The notes beneath the pieces are model-generated. The model did not search any database. It was not told the origin of the DNA and saw only the letters and a list, made by a program, of their open reading frames with translations. From CAWIDU01 sp963835055 (GTDB lineage Bacteria > Patescibacteriota > Saccharimonadia > Saccharimonadales > UBA4665), in assembly GCA_963835055.1 (NCBI GenBank), contig CAWIDU010000001.1, positions 372,001-436,000 of the forward strand: 64,000 bases of DNA. Direction: 5' to 3'. The translations under genes and the position numbers were made by a program. Below are positions 1 through 7,024 of this stretch, one piece after another; the first letter of the stretch is position 1, and each line of letters begins with the position of its first letter.

Positions 1-1
1 A

Positions 2-127
2 ACGGCTGCTCGTATTTATGGTGCTGGCTATCTGATAGGCGCAATCACATCTCTGTCCACGCCGTACTTTGTTGCAGCACAGCTATTTTGGTGCTTGGCC
101 TACTTCCAGTTCAAAAAAGATACCTAG
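2..127 (+). CDS. C-terminal end of an unidentified, probably membrane protein (partial)
   Basis: An open frame enters from the left edge and ends at TAG 125-127, giving about 41 residues rich in Gly, Ala, Leu, Phe and Tyr, with a final Phe-Lys-Lys-Asp-Thr tail. The hydrophobic composition followed by a short basic tail is what the last membrane helix of a transporter-like protein looks like. The gene runs towards the minus-strand ORF ending at 147, so the two are convergent. Too little is visible to assign a family. Confidence 0.35.
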   Translation, partial: TAARIYGAGYLIGAITSLSTPYFVAAQLFWCLAYFQFKKDT

Positions 128-146
128 CTGGACGCATAGTGTAAGT

Positions 147-437
147 TCAAGTAGCATCTTCCTGTTCTGATTGCTGCTTCTTTTTAAGCCGTGCTAGCAT
201 CTGCTTACGCAGTGCTTCGGGCATCGGTATCTGATTGTCATCGAGTTCGATGCGGCCACCTTTGCCATCCGACATACTGAGTTTATTCAGGATAGCCTCT
301 TTGGTATCAACCGGCACTTTATCGAGTTCACGCATCAGGCCAGCAATGTCATTCTCCTCGACATATTTGCGGACGCCTTTGAAAGGCTGTTGCTGATGGA
401 GGTCTTTTTGCTGGTTATCGTCTGGCTCAATAGGCAT
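147..437 (-). CDS. Small hypothetical protein, 96 aa
   Basis: A charged, soluble 96-residue protein with no signal peptide or membrane segment. It has an acidic/Gln-rich start (MPIEPDDNQQKD), a central predicted helical part and a Lys-rich C-terminus (ARLKKKQQSEQE). Its ATG lies inside the end of another minus-strand frame that stops at 427-429, so the two share 11 nt, a typical translational coupling. I recognise no family. Regular codon use and the coupling make it likely to be real. It would be the last gene of a small minus-strand cluster (682 down to 147). Confidence 0.5.
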   Translation of the reverse strand: MPIEPDDNQQKDLHQQQPFKGVRKYVEENDIAGLMRELDKVPVDTKEAILNKLSMSDGKGGRIELDDNQIPMPEALRKQMLARLKKKQQSEQEDAT

Positions 438-586
438 ACTCTACATTATAGGCTGGCTTGAATAGCTTATCCAAATCGCCATACTCCGCTTTGAGAACTG
501 TAAAATCCCAGTGTTCTAAGATAGACTTAGCAAGAGGTTCGAGCAGTTCAATGTCTGTCGCCTCCTGCCGACCAAAGTAAAGTCAT
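427..586 (-). pseudogene. Short disrupted ORF, about 53 aa when one base is restored
   Basis: Reading the minus strand from 582 to the TGA at 427-429 gives 51 residues with protein-like composition (YFGRQEATDIELLEPLAKS and onward). No start codon exists in that frame because a TGA lies just upstream. An ATG at 586-584 sits one base out of frame with it, in a T-rich stretch, so a single missing base would give a complete ORF starting Met-Thr-Leu-Tyr-Phe-Gly. It overlaps the start of the downstream 96-aa gene. It may be a real gene with a sequencing error, a decayed gene, or a gene with an unusual start. Function unknown. Confidence 0.35.
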
Positions 587-592
587 AAAGTG

Positions 593-682
593 TTACTGAC
601 CATTCTTCATTCGTTGAGTCTTGGCTTTCTGCCTAGCGATAGCTTCGTCCGTAACTCTTGCCATATCTTCGATTAATCCCAT
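593..682 (-). CDS. Micro-ORF, 29 aa, with strong Shine-Dalgarno
   Basis: The minus strand carries AAGGAGGG a few bases before an ATG at 682, followed by 29 codons (MGLIEDMARVTDEAIARQKA...) ending in TAA at 593-595. The ribosome binding site is the best reason to call it. The product is a short, charged, probably helical peptide. It is the first reading frame of the small minus-strand cluster that continues to 147. No family recognised. Confidence 0.45.
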   Translation of the reverse strand: MGLIEDMARVTDEAIARQKAKTQRMKNGQ

Positions 683-773
683 ATACCCTCCTTATAATTT
701 TTAATGTCTATAGTGTGTCATGTGTGCTCCTGATCGAGCAGTAATAAATTTAACGCATGTTAAGATAGTATCC

Positions 774-1472
774 ATGTGGCAGGAAACCAAACACGGGCTC
801 TACAAACAATTTAACTTCGATAATTTCAAAGAAGCCTGGGCTTTTATGACGAAAGTGGCCGAGCTGGCGGAGAAGTATCAGCACCATCCGCGCTGGGAAA
901 ACGAATGGAACGTCGTCCAAATCTGGCTGATCACCCACGAAGGCGGCCATAATATCTCTGATAAAGACCATGAAATGGCTGAGGCGATTGATAAAGTTTA
1001 CGCGCCGGTAGCGCCGCAAGGCGAGAAAACGCCTGATCCCAAGGCCCATCCGGACAAGGTCAAACTGTTCGCCGACGGCGGCTCTCGCGGCAACCCCGGT
1101 CCCAGTGCCAGCGGCTTCGTGATTCTGGATATGGAAGATAACGTCTTGGTTGATGAGGGCGTTTACCTCGGTGTGACAACCAATAATCAGGCCGAATACA
1201 CGGCCTTAAAGTTAGGTCTCGAAGCTTGTCAGAAGATGGGTGTGAGGGAAGTCGAAGTTTATCTGGACAGTCTCTTGGTGGTCAACCAAATGAACGGCAT
1301 TTTCAAGATACGAAACCGCGATTTGTGGCCGATCCATGACGCTATTAAGCAGCAAGCTAAGACCTTTCGAGAGGTCCACTACTCGCATGTGCCGCGCGAG
1401 TTTAACAAGTTGGCCGACGCTGCCGTCAACCGGGCCCTCGACGACCACCTTGACGCTCAGCAACAGAGGTGA
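774..1472 (+). CDS. Pterin-4a-carbinolamine dehydratase domain fused to RNase HI
   Basis: A 232-aa protein with two recognisable domains. Residues 1-78 match the pterin-4a-carbinolamine dehydratase (PCD/DCoH) fold, including its active-site pattern E-K-Y-Q-H-H-P, an aromatic residue, then T-H and a final Asp. Residues 95-225 are a type I RNase H: FADGGSRGNPGP with the first catalytic Asp, NNQAEYTAL with the Glu, YLDS with the second Asp, and KLADAAVN with the last Asp. All four catalytic acids are present, so RNA:DNA hybrid cleavage is expected. What the pterin domain does here is unknown, since no other pterin genes are in the window. A longer frame opens at 720, but ATG 774 fits the PCD family start and lies 7 nt after a -10-like TAAGAT (761-766), which suggests a leaderless start. 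The 3' end carries the rnpB promoter. Confidence 0.88.
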   Translation: MWQETKHGLYKQFNFDNFKEAWAFMTKVAELAEKYQHHPRWENEWNVVQIWLITHEGGHNISDKDHEMAEAIDKVYAPVAPQGEKTPDPKAHPDKVKLFADGGSRGNPGPSASGFVILDMEDNVLVDEGVYLGVTTNNQAEYTALKLGLEACQKMGVREVEVYLDSLLVVNQMNGIFKIRNRDLWPIHDAIKQQAKTFREVHYSHVPREFNKLADAAVNRALDDHLDAQQQR

Positions 1473-1478
1473 TATAAT
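1450..1478 (+). promoter_or_regulatory. rnpB promoter
   Basis: TTGACG (1450-1455), a 17-nt spacer and TATAAT (1473-1478), located inside the end of the upstream coding region. Transcription would begin near 1485, exactly where the RNase P RNA P1 stem starts. Confidence 0.85.
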
Positions 1479-1484
1479 GCTCAT

Positions 1485-1864
1485 GGTCAGATTATTGGCT
1501 GATCGCGTGCTCAATGAGAGTACGAGGAAAGTCCGGGCAGCGAAGGGAATGGCAGTCGCTAACGGCGACCGGGGGCAACCCTAGGGAAAGTGCCACAGAA
1601 ACGAAACCGCCAACGATTTAGTCCTTCACGGGACCCAAAATTGTTCGGTAAGGGTGAAACGAGCGGGGTAAAAGCCCGCAATTGCGCGCGGTGACGCGCG
1701 GAAATGGTAAACCCTGCCTGCTGCAAGGAGATGGATACTTTGAGGTCTAAAGCCTCAAGCGTCCCGCTAAGAATTCATCGTCAGAACCGCTCGAATCTAC
1801 CGGCAACGGTAAATCTAGATAGATGATCAGCCACGACAGAACCCGGCTTATCGATAATCTGACC
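1485..1864 (+). ncRNA. rnpB: RNase P RNA (class A)
   Basis: The catalytic RNA that matures tRNA 5' ends. The conserved CR I element GAGGAAAGTCCGGGC is present near 1525, followed by AGGGTGAAA-type core sequence, and the CR V element ACAGAACCCGGCTTAT is near 1836. The two ends (GGTCAGATTATT at 1485 and GATAATCTGACC at 1853-1864) are complementary and form P1, which sets the boundaries. The length of about 380 nt is normal. A consensus promoter lies immediately upstream and an intrinsic terminator follows, so this is an independent transcription unit. Confidence 0.95.
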
Positions 1865-1869
1865 ACCAG

Positions 1870-1896
1870 AAAAGCCCTCCACTAGGAGGGCTTTTG
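1870..1896 (+). terminator. Intrinsic terminator of rnpB
   Basis: Perfect 11-bp stem AAAAGCCCTCC / GGAGGGCTTTT (1870-1880 with 1885-1895) and a 4-nt loop. The next gene's -10 box (TATGAT, 1898-1903) begins right after it. Confidence 0.85.
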
Positions 1897-1909
1897 TTAT
1901 GATTAGAGC

Positions 1910-2329
1910 ATGGGTGAGACTTTATGCCAACTTTGTACTGCGGCTTGTTGTAAAGGCGGGCCTAATGGCTCGTCAATCTCTTTATCGCCTTCAGAGCACG
2001 GTCAGATGAAAAGAGCTGGCTCTAAGTTTATAACTGTTGCCGAACCAGTAGATTATGATCGCCCTAATATACCTTATCCGGTGGGCTTCAAACGCCACAG
2101 GGATGGAAGAGTAGATATATTGACGATAGAGGGCAGGGAATCTGAGCCACTAGTCGCTGGTCTGGGACGCTATTTGCTTATAGGTAGTTGCGGAAATCTA
2201 ATCGAGGTTGATGGCCACGAACAGTGCGGCATATATGAAAATCGCCCCGAAGTTTGCCGTACCTTTCCGATGGGCAAGGAAGCCTGTCATCAAATGCGCC
2301 AGCGGGATGGCTTAGAGCCGAGCTTCTAA
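1910..2329 (+). CDS. YkgJ-type cysteine cluster protein
   Basis: A 139-aa protein with the conserved cysteine pattern of the YkgJ/CxxCxxCC family: CQLCTAACC at residues 6-14, GSCGN around residue 94, then CGIYENRPEVCRTFP around 106-120 and a last Cys in EACHQ. The family is thought to bind zinc or an iron-sulfur cluster; the biochemical role is not established. The ATG is 6 nt downstream of TATGAT (1898-1903), so the mRNA is probably leaderless. It converges without a gap on rplT, whose stop codon starts at the next base. Confidence 0.8.
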   Translation: MGETLCQLCTAACCKGGPNGSSISLSPSEHGQMKRAGSKFITVAEPVDYDRPNIPYPVGFKRHRDGRVDILTIEGRESEPLVAGLGRYLLIGSCGNLIEVDGHEQCGIYENRPEVCRTFPMGKEACHQMRQRDGLEPSF

Positions 2330-2674
2330 TTACTTCTGGGCGGCTTTGACGACAGCAGTGAAGGCGGCCGGTTCGTTGACGGCCAGTTCGGCCAGAACCT
2401 TACGATCTAAGGTAATGTTGGCCTTCTTCAGGCCGGCAATTAGCTTGCTGTAGGTCGTGCCGTTGATACGGGCCGCAGCATTAATACGGGCGTTCCAGAG
2501 CTGGCGGAAGGTCCGCTTGCGGTTCTTGCGGTCGCGAGTGGCGTACTGCAGGGACTTGGTAATTGTCTGGCGGCCGCGTTTGACGCTCACCCGGTTGGGG
2601 TGCGACATGCCTTTGGTGGCTTTGCGGATCTTGTTATGGCGCTTATGGCTAGTAACGCCGCGTTTAACTCTCAT
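2330..2674 (-). CDS. rplT: 50S ribosomal protein L20
   Basis: A 114-aa basic protein with the typical L20 start MRVKRGVTSHKRH, the RNRKRTFRQLWNARINAAAR core that contacts 23S rRNA, and the C-terminal SKLIAGLKKANI stretch. The length is normal. L20 is an early 23S assembly protein. It is the last gene of the classical infC-rpmI-rplT cluster and lies 4 nt after rpmI. Confidence 0.97.
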   Translation of the reverse strand: MRVKRGVTSHKRHNKIRKATKGMSHPNRVSVKRGRQTITKSLQYATRDRKNRKRTFRQLWNARINAAARINGTTYSKLIAGLKKANITLDRKVLAELAVNEPAAFTAVVKAAQK

Positions 2675-2678
2675 AAAT

Positions 2679-2873
2679 CTAAGCTCCTAAGTTCTTCTTA
2701 ATATTCTTGGCCATCTGGCCGCTGCGGGTCTGCAGGCCGGTCAGGGCGCGCTTGCGCTTGCCGGTTTTCTTGCCGAGAAAGTGGTTCATATTAGGATGGC
2801 CAACACGGACTTTGCCGTTCTTGCTTAAGCGAACGCGGTCTTTGGTGCCGCTATGGGTTTTCAGTTTGGGCAT
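2679..2873 (-). CDS. rpmI: 50S ribosomal protein L35
   Basis: A 64-aa protein beginning MPKLKTHSGTKDR and carrying the family motifs KTGKRKR and a Lys-rich end. A longer in-frame extension to 2894 exists, but the conserved start is the ATG at 2873, preceded by GAAGGAGAAGACG as ribosome binding site. That site and the first 23 nt of the gene lie inside the 3' end of infC, so translation is coupled to IF3. Confidence 0.96.
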   Translation of the reverse strand: MPKLKTHSGTKDRVRLSKNGKVRVGHPNMNHFLGKKTGKRKRALTGLQTRSGQMAKNIKKNLGA

Positions 2874-3441
2874 CGTCTTCTCCTTCTGTCTCATCTGTTA
2901 CGGCGCCGGCCGGGGTGTATTCCACCTCTCCTTTGCCGCTGGCTCGCACCACGAAACTTAATTGTCGGCCCGCCAGGGACGGGTTTTGTTCGACTACTAT
3001 TGTATCACCGAAACCATTAATTACTCTTTGCGCCAGCTGGTAGCCGATTTCGCGGTGGGCTTGCTCCCGGCCGCGGTAAACCAGTGTGATCTTGACCTTG
3101 TGGCCGATTTGCAAAAATTTTGCTGCCCGGCCCAGCTTAATTTCCAGATCGTGTGCGCCGATGCGTAAGCCAAATCGTATCTGTTTCATGTCCAGCGACT
3201 TGGCAGTTTTGCGGTTCTTCTGCAACTGCTTGGTGCGCTGGTAATTGAACTTTCCCCAATCGACAACTTTGGCGACCGGCGGGTTGGCGTCTGGCGAAAT
3301 TTCTACCAGATCGAGCTCCCGTTCGCGGGCAATATCCAAGGCCTCCTGCCGGCTCAATACGCCGAGCTGTTTGCCGTCGTCGTCGATGACACGTAACTGA
3401 GGTGCCCGAATTTGCTCATTCAGGCGCGTAAATTTGGCTAT
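2851..3441 (-). CDS. infC: Translation initiation factor IF-3, probable AUA start
   Basis: IF-3 monitors start-codon fidelity on the 30S subunit. The protein shows LNEQIRAPQLRVID, DLVEISPDANPPVAK and DWGKFNYQ of the N-domain and the C-domain with KVKITLVYRGREQAH. The frame can be extended upstream to a TTG at 3477, but a consensus promoter (TTGACC-17-TAAAAT, 3508-3480) puts the transcription start near 3473, downstream of that TTG. No ATG, GTG or TTG follows in frame before the conserved LNEQIRA. The codon at 3441-3439 is ATA, placed 8 nt after AGGAG, and gives a normal 196-aa IF-3 with a short N-terminus. E. coli infC uses the comparable AUU codon for autoregulation. The acidic tail (ETEGEDDAQTENP) overlaps rpmI. 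Confidence 0.93.
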   Translation of the reverse strand: MAKFTRLNEQIRAPQLRVIDDDGKQLGVLSRQEALDIARERELDLVEISPDANPPVAKVVDWGKFNYQRTKQLQKNRKTAKSLDMKQIRFGLRIGAHDLEIKLGRAAKFLQIGHKVKITLVYRGREQAHREIGYQLAQRVINGFGDTIVVEQNPSLAGRQLSFVVRASGKGEVEYTPAGAVTDETEGEDDAQTENP

Positions 3442-3479
3442 AAGTCTAACTCCTGGCTCATTGGTTTCAAGTACCAAGC

Positions 3480-3508
3480 ATTTTAACAGGTAGAATCCCA
3501 GAGGTCAA
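3480..3508 (-). promoter_or_regulatory. infC-rpmI-rplT promoter
   Basis: On the minus strand, TTGACC (3508-3503), a 17-nt spacer and TAAAAT (3485-3480). The predicted transcription start is near 3473, leaving about 30 nt of leader that contains the AGGAG site at 3454-3450. Confidence 0.75.
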
Positions 3509-3520
3509 CGGCTATTTCGG

Positions 3521-5059
3521 CTAGCTCTGCCGATAATTCTGGCTGCGGTAGGCCAGGGCTTCACTGATATGGGCAGCCGTAATGTGGTCAGAGCCCTCGA
3601 GGTCAGCGATGGTCCGAGCAACTTTGACGGAGCGCATATAACTGCGGGCCGAAACACCCAAACGCTGGGCGGCGGCATTGAGCAGAGCTGTGGCTTCAGG
3701 CTCGATATGGCCAAATTTTTTGATATCGCGGTTGGTCATATCGGTGTTGAGCTTGGAATTGTTCTGGAAACGTTCGGCTTGAAGTGCCCGGGCCCGAGAA
3801 ATCCGATCGCGCACCTCGTCATCGCTAGCCGGATTAACACCTTGGGCCAGCAATTTTTCGTGGTCGACCTCATGGACGTTGCTGAACAGGTCAATGCGGT
3901 CCAGGATCGGTCCCGACAGCCGCTGGCGGTAGCGCAGCACTTGATAGGGCTGGCAGTGACAAACTTGGCCGCCGGGCCGGCTATGGCCATGATAGCCGCA
4001 GGGACAAGGGTTGGCCGTGGCCACCAAGATGAAATTGGCCGGATATTCGGCCATGTCCTTGGCCCGAGCAATGCTAATTAGCCGGTCTTCCAGCGGTTGG
4101 CGCAGAGCCTCTAGGGTTAAGCGGTCAAATTCTGGCAGTTCATCGAGAAATAAGACGCCGCGGTGAGCCAGACTGATTTCACCCGGCCGCAAATTCACCC
4201 CACCGCCGATAATGGCGATATGACTAGCGGTGTGATGAGGTGATCGAAATGGCCGGCGGGTGATAATTTGTTCGTAATCGTGGCTGGCCAAGCTGTGCAG
4301 CTGGGTGACTTCCAGCACTTCATCGCGATTTAACGGCGGCAAAACCGTCGCCAGGGCCTTAGCCAACATACTCTTGCCGGTGCCCGGCGGCCCGCTGAAG
4401 AGGATGTTGTGGCCGCCAGCGGCGGCGATTTCCAGGCCGCGTTTGGCCTGGGCCTGGCCGGCGACTTCACTGAGCTGGGTTTGTCCCTCGTCAACGGCCG
4501 CTGGCGCTGGATAACTGCCGCGGTTAGTGTGGCGCGTCCTGATCCGCGTCAGCCGCTGGAAATGGCAAAATAAATCGCCGAGATTAGCCACCGGTACCAG
4601 CTTAACTCCCGGCACCAACTGTGCTTGGGCCAGGTTGGCCTTGGGAATATAGAAGGTCGAAATACCCTTGCTACGGCCGATTAGCAGTTTGCCAATGATG
4701 CCGCGCACCGGCCGTGTATTGCCGTCCAGGCCCAGTTCGCCAATGAAAGCTTGCCGCCGGGTGATGCTCGCTGGGATTTGGCAACTGGCCGCCAGAATGC
4801 TGACGGCGATTGCTAGGTCGAAGCCGCTGTCGGCTTTCGGAACATCGGCCGGCGCCAGGTTAACAGTGATCCGTTTGCGAGGTAGCATTATATGGCTATC
4901 AGCGAACGCACCTCTGATACGTTCCTTGGCTTCATCAACCGCTTTGTTGGCGAAACCGACAATAATGATGTTCGGCAGGTTATTAGATAGGTGACATTCG
5001 ACGTCAACTACCATGCCGGACGTGCCGATCGCGATAATACTTTGGATTTGGGCGCCCAT
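3521..5059 (-). CDS. comM: YifB/ComM family Mg-chelatase-like AAA+ ATPase
   Basis: A 512-aa protein with the complete ComM layout. An N-terminal Lon-protease-like domain (LPNIIIVGFANKAVDEAKERI) is followed by the AAA+ module with Walker A GPPGTGKSML (about residue 225), Walker B GVLFLDELPEF, and the Cys/His cluster CPCGYHGH...CHC before the conserved RLSGPILDRIDL. In other bacteria ComM is a hexameric helicase that drives branch migration during natural transformation. That role fits a reduced genome that depends on DNA uptake, and a pilin-like gene lies at 59523, but co-function here is inference. The gene is intact, on the minus strand, transcribed away from the hairpin-rich region 5060-5457. 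Confidence 0.93.
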   Translation of the reverse strand: MGAQIQSIIAIGTSGMVVDVECHLSNNLPNIIIVGFANKAVDEAKERIRGAFADSHIMLPRKRITVNLAPADVPKADSGFDLAIAVSILAASCQIPASITRRQAFIGELGLDGNTRPVRGIIGKLLIGRSKGISTFYIPKANLAQAQLVPGVKLVPVANLGDLFCHFQRLTRIRTRHTNRGSYPAPAAVDEGQTQLSEVAGQAQAKRGLEIAAAGGHNILFSGPPGTGKSMLAKALATVLPPLNRDEVLEVTQLHSLASHDYEQIITRRPFRSPHHTASHIAIIGGGVNLRPGEISLAHRGVLFLDELPEFDRLTLEALRQPLEDRLISIARAKDMAEYPANFILVATANPCPCGYHGHSRPGGQVCHCQPYQVLRYRQRLSGPILDRIDLFSNVHEVDHEKLLAQGVNPASDDEVRDRISRARALQAERFQNNSKLNTDMTNRDIKKFGHIEPEATALLNAAAQRLGVSARSYMRSVKVARTIADLEGSDHITAAHISEALAYRSQNYRQS

Positions 5060-5132
5060 AATGCCTCGGATTCCGTGTCCGGCGGCTGACCACGTGTGGC
5101 AGCCGCGGTTTAACTAAAAAGGTGCGCAAAGT

Positions 5133-5264
5133 AAAACACCTCGCCCCGGGAAAGGCAAGGTGTTTTAACAATTATTTAAGATTTTTGTCTGGGTTTGTTT
5201 TGAGATTTTTAAGTTTTGTGTGTAGTGCTTTTCATGGAACAACGGCTTGCGAGAAGCCGTTGTT
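5133..5264. other. Two strong inverted repeats in the comM upstream gap
   Basis: The 398-nt gap between comM and the next gene holds two hairpins. One pairs AAAACACCT (5133-5141) with AGGTGTTTT (5158-5166), extended inwards by GCC/GGC across one mismatch. The other is a perfect 11-bp stem, AACAACGGCTT (5238-5248) with AAGCCGTTGTT (5254-5264) and a 5-nt loop. A T-rich run follows the second on the plus strand, so it could be a terminator for a transcript not otherwise seen. Both could also act in the comM leader. The remainder of the gap is AT-rich without coding signal. Confidence 0.5.
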
Positions 5265-5457
5265 TCCAGATTCGTTTTTTGTTTTTGAGCACTTTATTTG
5301 TTCAAGTGCTACAGGTATCTTATAGAATACAAAAAAGCTCGTCAATAACAATTATGGTTAATTTTTCATAAAACTGTGCATAACTTTTAGCCCGAATATT
5401 TTTACGTAGCTCCAAGCCGACAATATACGAACGGATTCTCATGCTATTATGAATTTA

Positions 5458-5754
5458 ATGAGCGAACTTGAAGCAGGCAACTGGCCACTAGGATATCGCG
5501 ACATTCCGCGCGAGGAGGCGCGGGGTACCGCACATATTCCAGAAGACGTTGAACGGAGAATGATTGAGCGCGGCGTAAATCCACAAACAGTACATTATGC
5601 CGGACCATTAGCCGTTAATAGTGGTTTTGAATGTGAAGTTCGTCCGGTAACACCGGAGGAAATAGAAAGATTTGGCCTGCCAACCGAGCGGCCCAAACCG
5701 GAAGATATTTTCAAGCAAATAAGATCGCGCAGGAGATCGCGTCGGCAGGCTTAA
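5458..5754 (+). CDS. Hypothetical protein, 98 aa
   Basis: A soluble, charged protein beginning MSELEAGNWPLGYRDIPREE and ending in an Arg-rich tail (RSRRRSRRQA). It contains a Pro/Glu-rich stretch near residue 75. An ATG at 5449 is also in frame, but 5458 lies 7 nt after a TATTAT box (5445-5450), the leaderless arrangement seen at several genes here. No family recognised. The basic tail might contact nucleic acid; that is a guess. Confidence 0.55.
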   Translation: MSELEAGNWPLGYRDIPREEARGTAHIPEDVERRMIERGVNPQTVHYAGPLAVNSGFECEVRPVTPEEIERFGLPTERPKPEDIFKQIRSRRRSRRQA

Positions 5755-5765
5755 CCGTAAGGGGA

Positions 5766-5794
5766 TTGACTTTTGGCCACTGGCGTGCTAGATT
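5766..5794 (+). promoter_or_regulatory. Promoter of candidate structured RNA
   Basis: TTGACT (5766-5771), a 17-nt spacer and TAGATT (5789-5794). The expected start near 5801 precedes a region with hairpins and no ORF. Confidence 0.55.
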
Positions 5795-5800
5795 GAACGG

Positions 5801-6000
5801 GTAAGTCACCAAAACAAAAATACAATTTGGTCAGAGTACTCGACTCTTCGAGATAAATCTCCGCCTCACGGGCCGACTTGCAACTAACGGAGGTAATCCG
5901 TCCGACGCTCTAATCGGCCTCCCGGCCGACGGAGCGGTCAGTCAGATCTTGCTTCGGCAGGATCATCCGTCGCGGGCGATAAGCGCTAAATAGTTTTTTT
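5801..6000 (+). ncRNA. Candidate structured non-coding RNA, about 200 nt
   Basis: The region between the 98-aa gene and the next CDS has no ORF but has a promoter, several hairpins and a T-run at the end (5993-6000). Visible stems are CTCGA/TCGAG, CGGCC/GGCCG, and GATCTTGC closed by a TTCG tetraloop with GCAGGATC. CTCCG near 5868 can pair with either of two downstream CGGAG copies, so alternative folds exist. It does not show the conserved ends of tmRNA or the GGTCAGG/GGAAGCAG signature of SRP RNA. It might be a 6S-like RNA or a leader element. From 6001 to 6203 I see only a C/A-rich spacer before the next gene. Confidence 0.4.
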
Positions 6001-6203
6001 AAACGAGCGGATTTGTCGCCCCGACACCAAGGTACAGCCAATGGGACCATAAATTAGCTACTACTATCTTAATCCGATCATCTCGCAGCCAAACGCGCCT
6101 CCTAGTTACTTTTTATCGTTATGACTCACGCCTCACACCAGAAAACCACGCCCCACAGTCACCACCGCGCCGGTTGGCCGGCTAACGGGGGTTGGAGTTG
6201 GTG

Positions 6204-6560
6204 ATGCGACTGACTAGCCACCACCGCTTCTGGGTGATTATGGCGTTAGTCATCGCTGATAGCTTGTTCTTCGGTCTCAGTGATCCCGAGCGGGTGGCGT
6301 CCGTCGGCCTGATTGTTGGTTTTTGTCTATTTGTAGTCAGTTTGTATCAATTGCTTTACGCTTTGCTGACTTTCGCTAGTTGGTACGGCCTGGGTCCAGC
6401 CTCGGCTATGCGCCGGCGGCTGGCTGGCACGCTGACTGGCTTGGCAGCTTCCATAGTCGCCCTGCAGTCGACCGGTGAGCTGGGTACGAGAGATATTTTG
6501 GTGCTGGTACCGCTGCTAGTCGGCGTTTATCTATATAGTTACGTGGCTCGCACCGAGTAA
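6204..6560 (+). CDS. Small integral membrane protein, 118 aa
   Basis: The protein consists mostly of three to four hydrophobic segments (around residues 8-24, 32-58, 72-88 and 94-112), with a short polar RRRLAG loop between the second and third. The ATG at 6204 is preceded by GGAG at a 6-nt spacing, which is better than the upstream TTG at 6192. No enzymatic motif is visible and I do not recognise the family. It precedes a Pro/Thr-rich protein and the TraG-like ATPase on the same strand, so it may belong to the same envelope-related unit. Confidence 0.65.
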   Translation: MRLTSHHRFWVIMALVIADSLFFGLSDPERVASVGLIVGFCLFVVSLYQLLYALLTFASWYGLGPASAMRRRLAGTLTGLAASIVALQSTGELGTRDILVLVPLLVGVYLYSYVARTE

Positions 6561-6610
6561 CCGCCGGCCCGGGCTACCATCATCGTCGGTCTGGCTGTAT
6601 AATAATTGTT

Positions 6611-7018
6611 ATGAATCCGAGTTCGAGTGAAGGGCTTAATTTGCCGGTGCCGGTTGGCGAGACCGCGGCGCCGTTGACTCCTGAAACGTCGCCCTCGGCG
6701 TCCGAAAAGGCGCCCTCGACGCCGGAACGCGGCCGGCAAGTCTCCCGAACGGCGCCGACTATCTTGCCGCTACCACCATTGGCCACGCCAGATCCGGTGA
6801 CGCCAGCAACCGCTGCGGGCAAGGCGGGTGCTGCTCAAACTACCCCTGTTGCGATGGCCGACGACGGTGACTTAATCGAGAAAGAATGGGTCGAGAAGGC
6901 CAAGGCTATTGTCGAGCGTACTCGCAACAACCCGTATCAACAAAGCGAAGAGCTAACTGAGGTGAAAGCTGATTACATGAAACGGCGCTACGACAAGGCG
7001 CTAAAAGTTAAGCCCTAA
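6611..7018 (+). CDS. Pro/Thr/Ala-rich protein upstream of the TraG-like ATPase, 135 aa
   Basis: The first 80 residues are low complexity (Pro, Thr, Ser, Ala) and probably disordered. The last 50 are a charged helical segment (EKEWVEKAKAIVERTRNNPY...KADYMKRRYDKALK). TATAAT at 6598-6603 lies 7 nt before the ATG, a leaderless start. The stop is 6 nt from the start of the ATPase gene, so the two are almost certainly co-transcribed. A pairing of a disordered/helical small protein with this ATPase is something I associate with Saccharibacteria, from memory. The function is unknown; an adaptor for the ATPase is possible. Confidence 0.7.
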   Translation: MNPSSSEGLNLPVPVGETAAPLTPETSPSASEKAPSTPERGRQVSRTAPTILPLPPLATPDPVTPATAAGKAGAAQTTPVAMADDGDLIEKEWVEKAKAIVERTRNNPYQQSEELTEVKADYMKRRYDKALKVKP

Positions 7019-7024
7019 GCTGCT

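Noticed and set aside
774..1472. Retron or reverse transcriptase because of the RNase H domain
   Set aside because: No RT palm motif (YADD type) occurs; the domain is a stand-alone RNase HI behind a PCD domain.
5801..6000. tmRNA or SRP RNA
   Set aside because: No tRNA-like 3' end or tag ORF for tmRNA, and no GGTCAGG/GGAAGCAG signature for SRP RNA.
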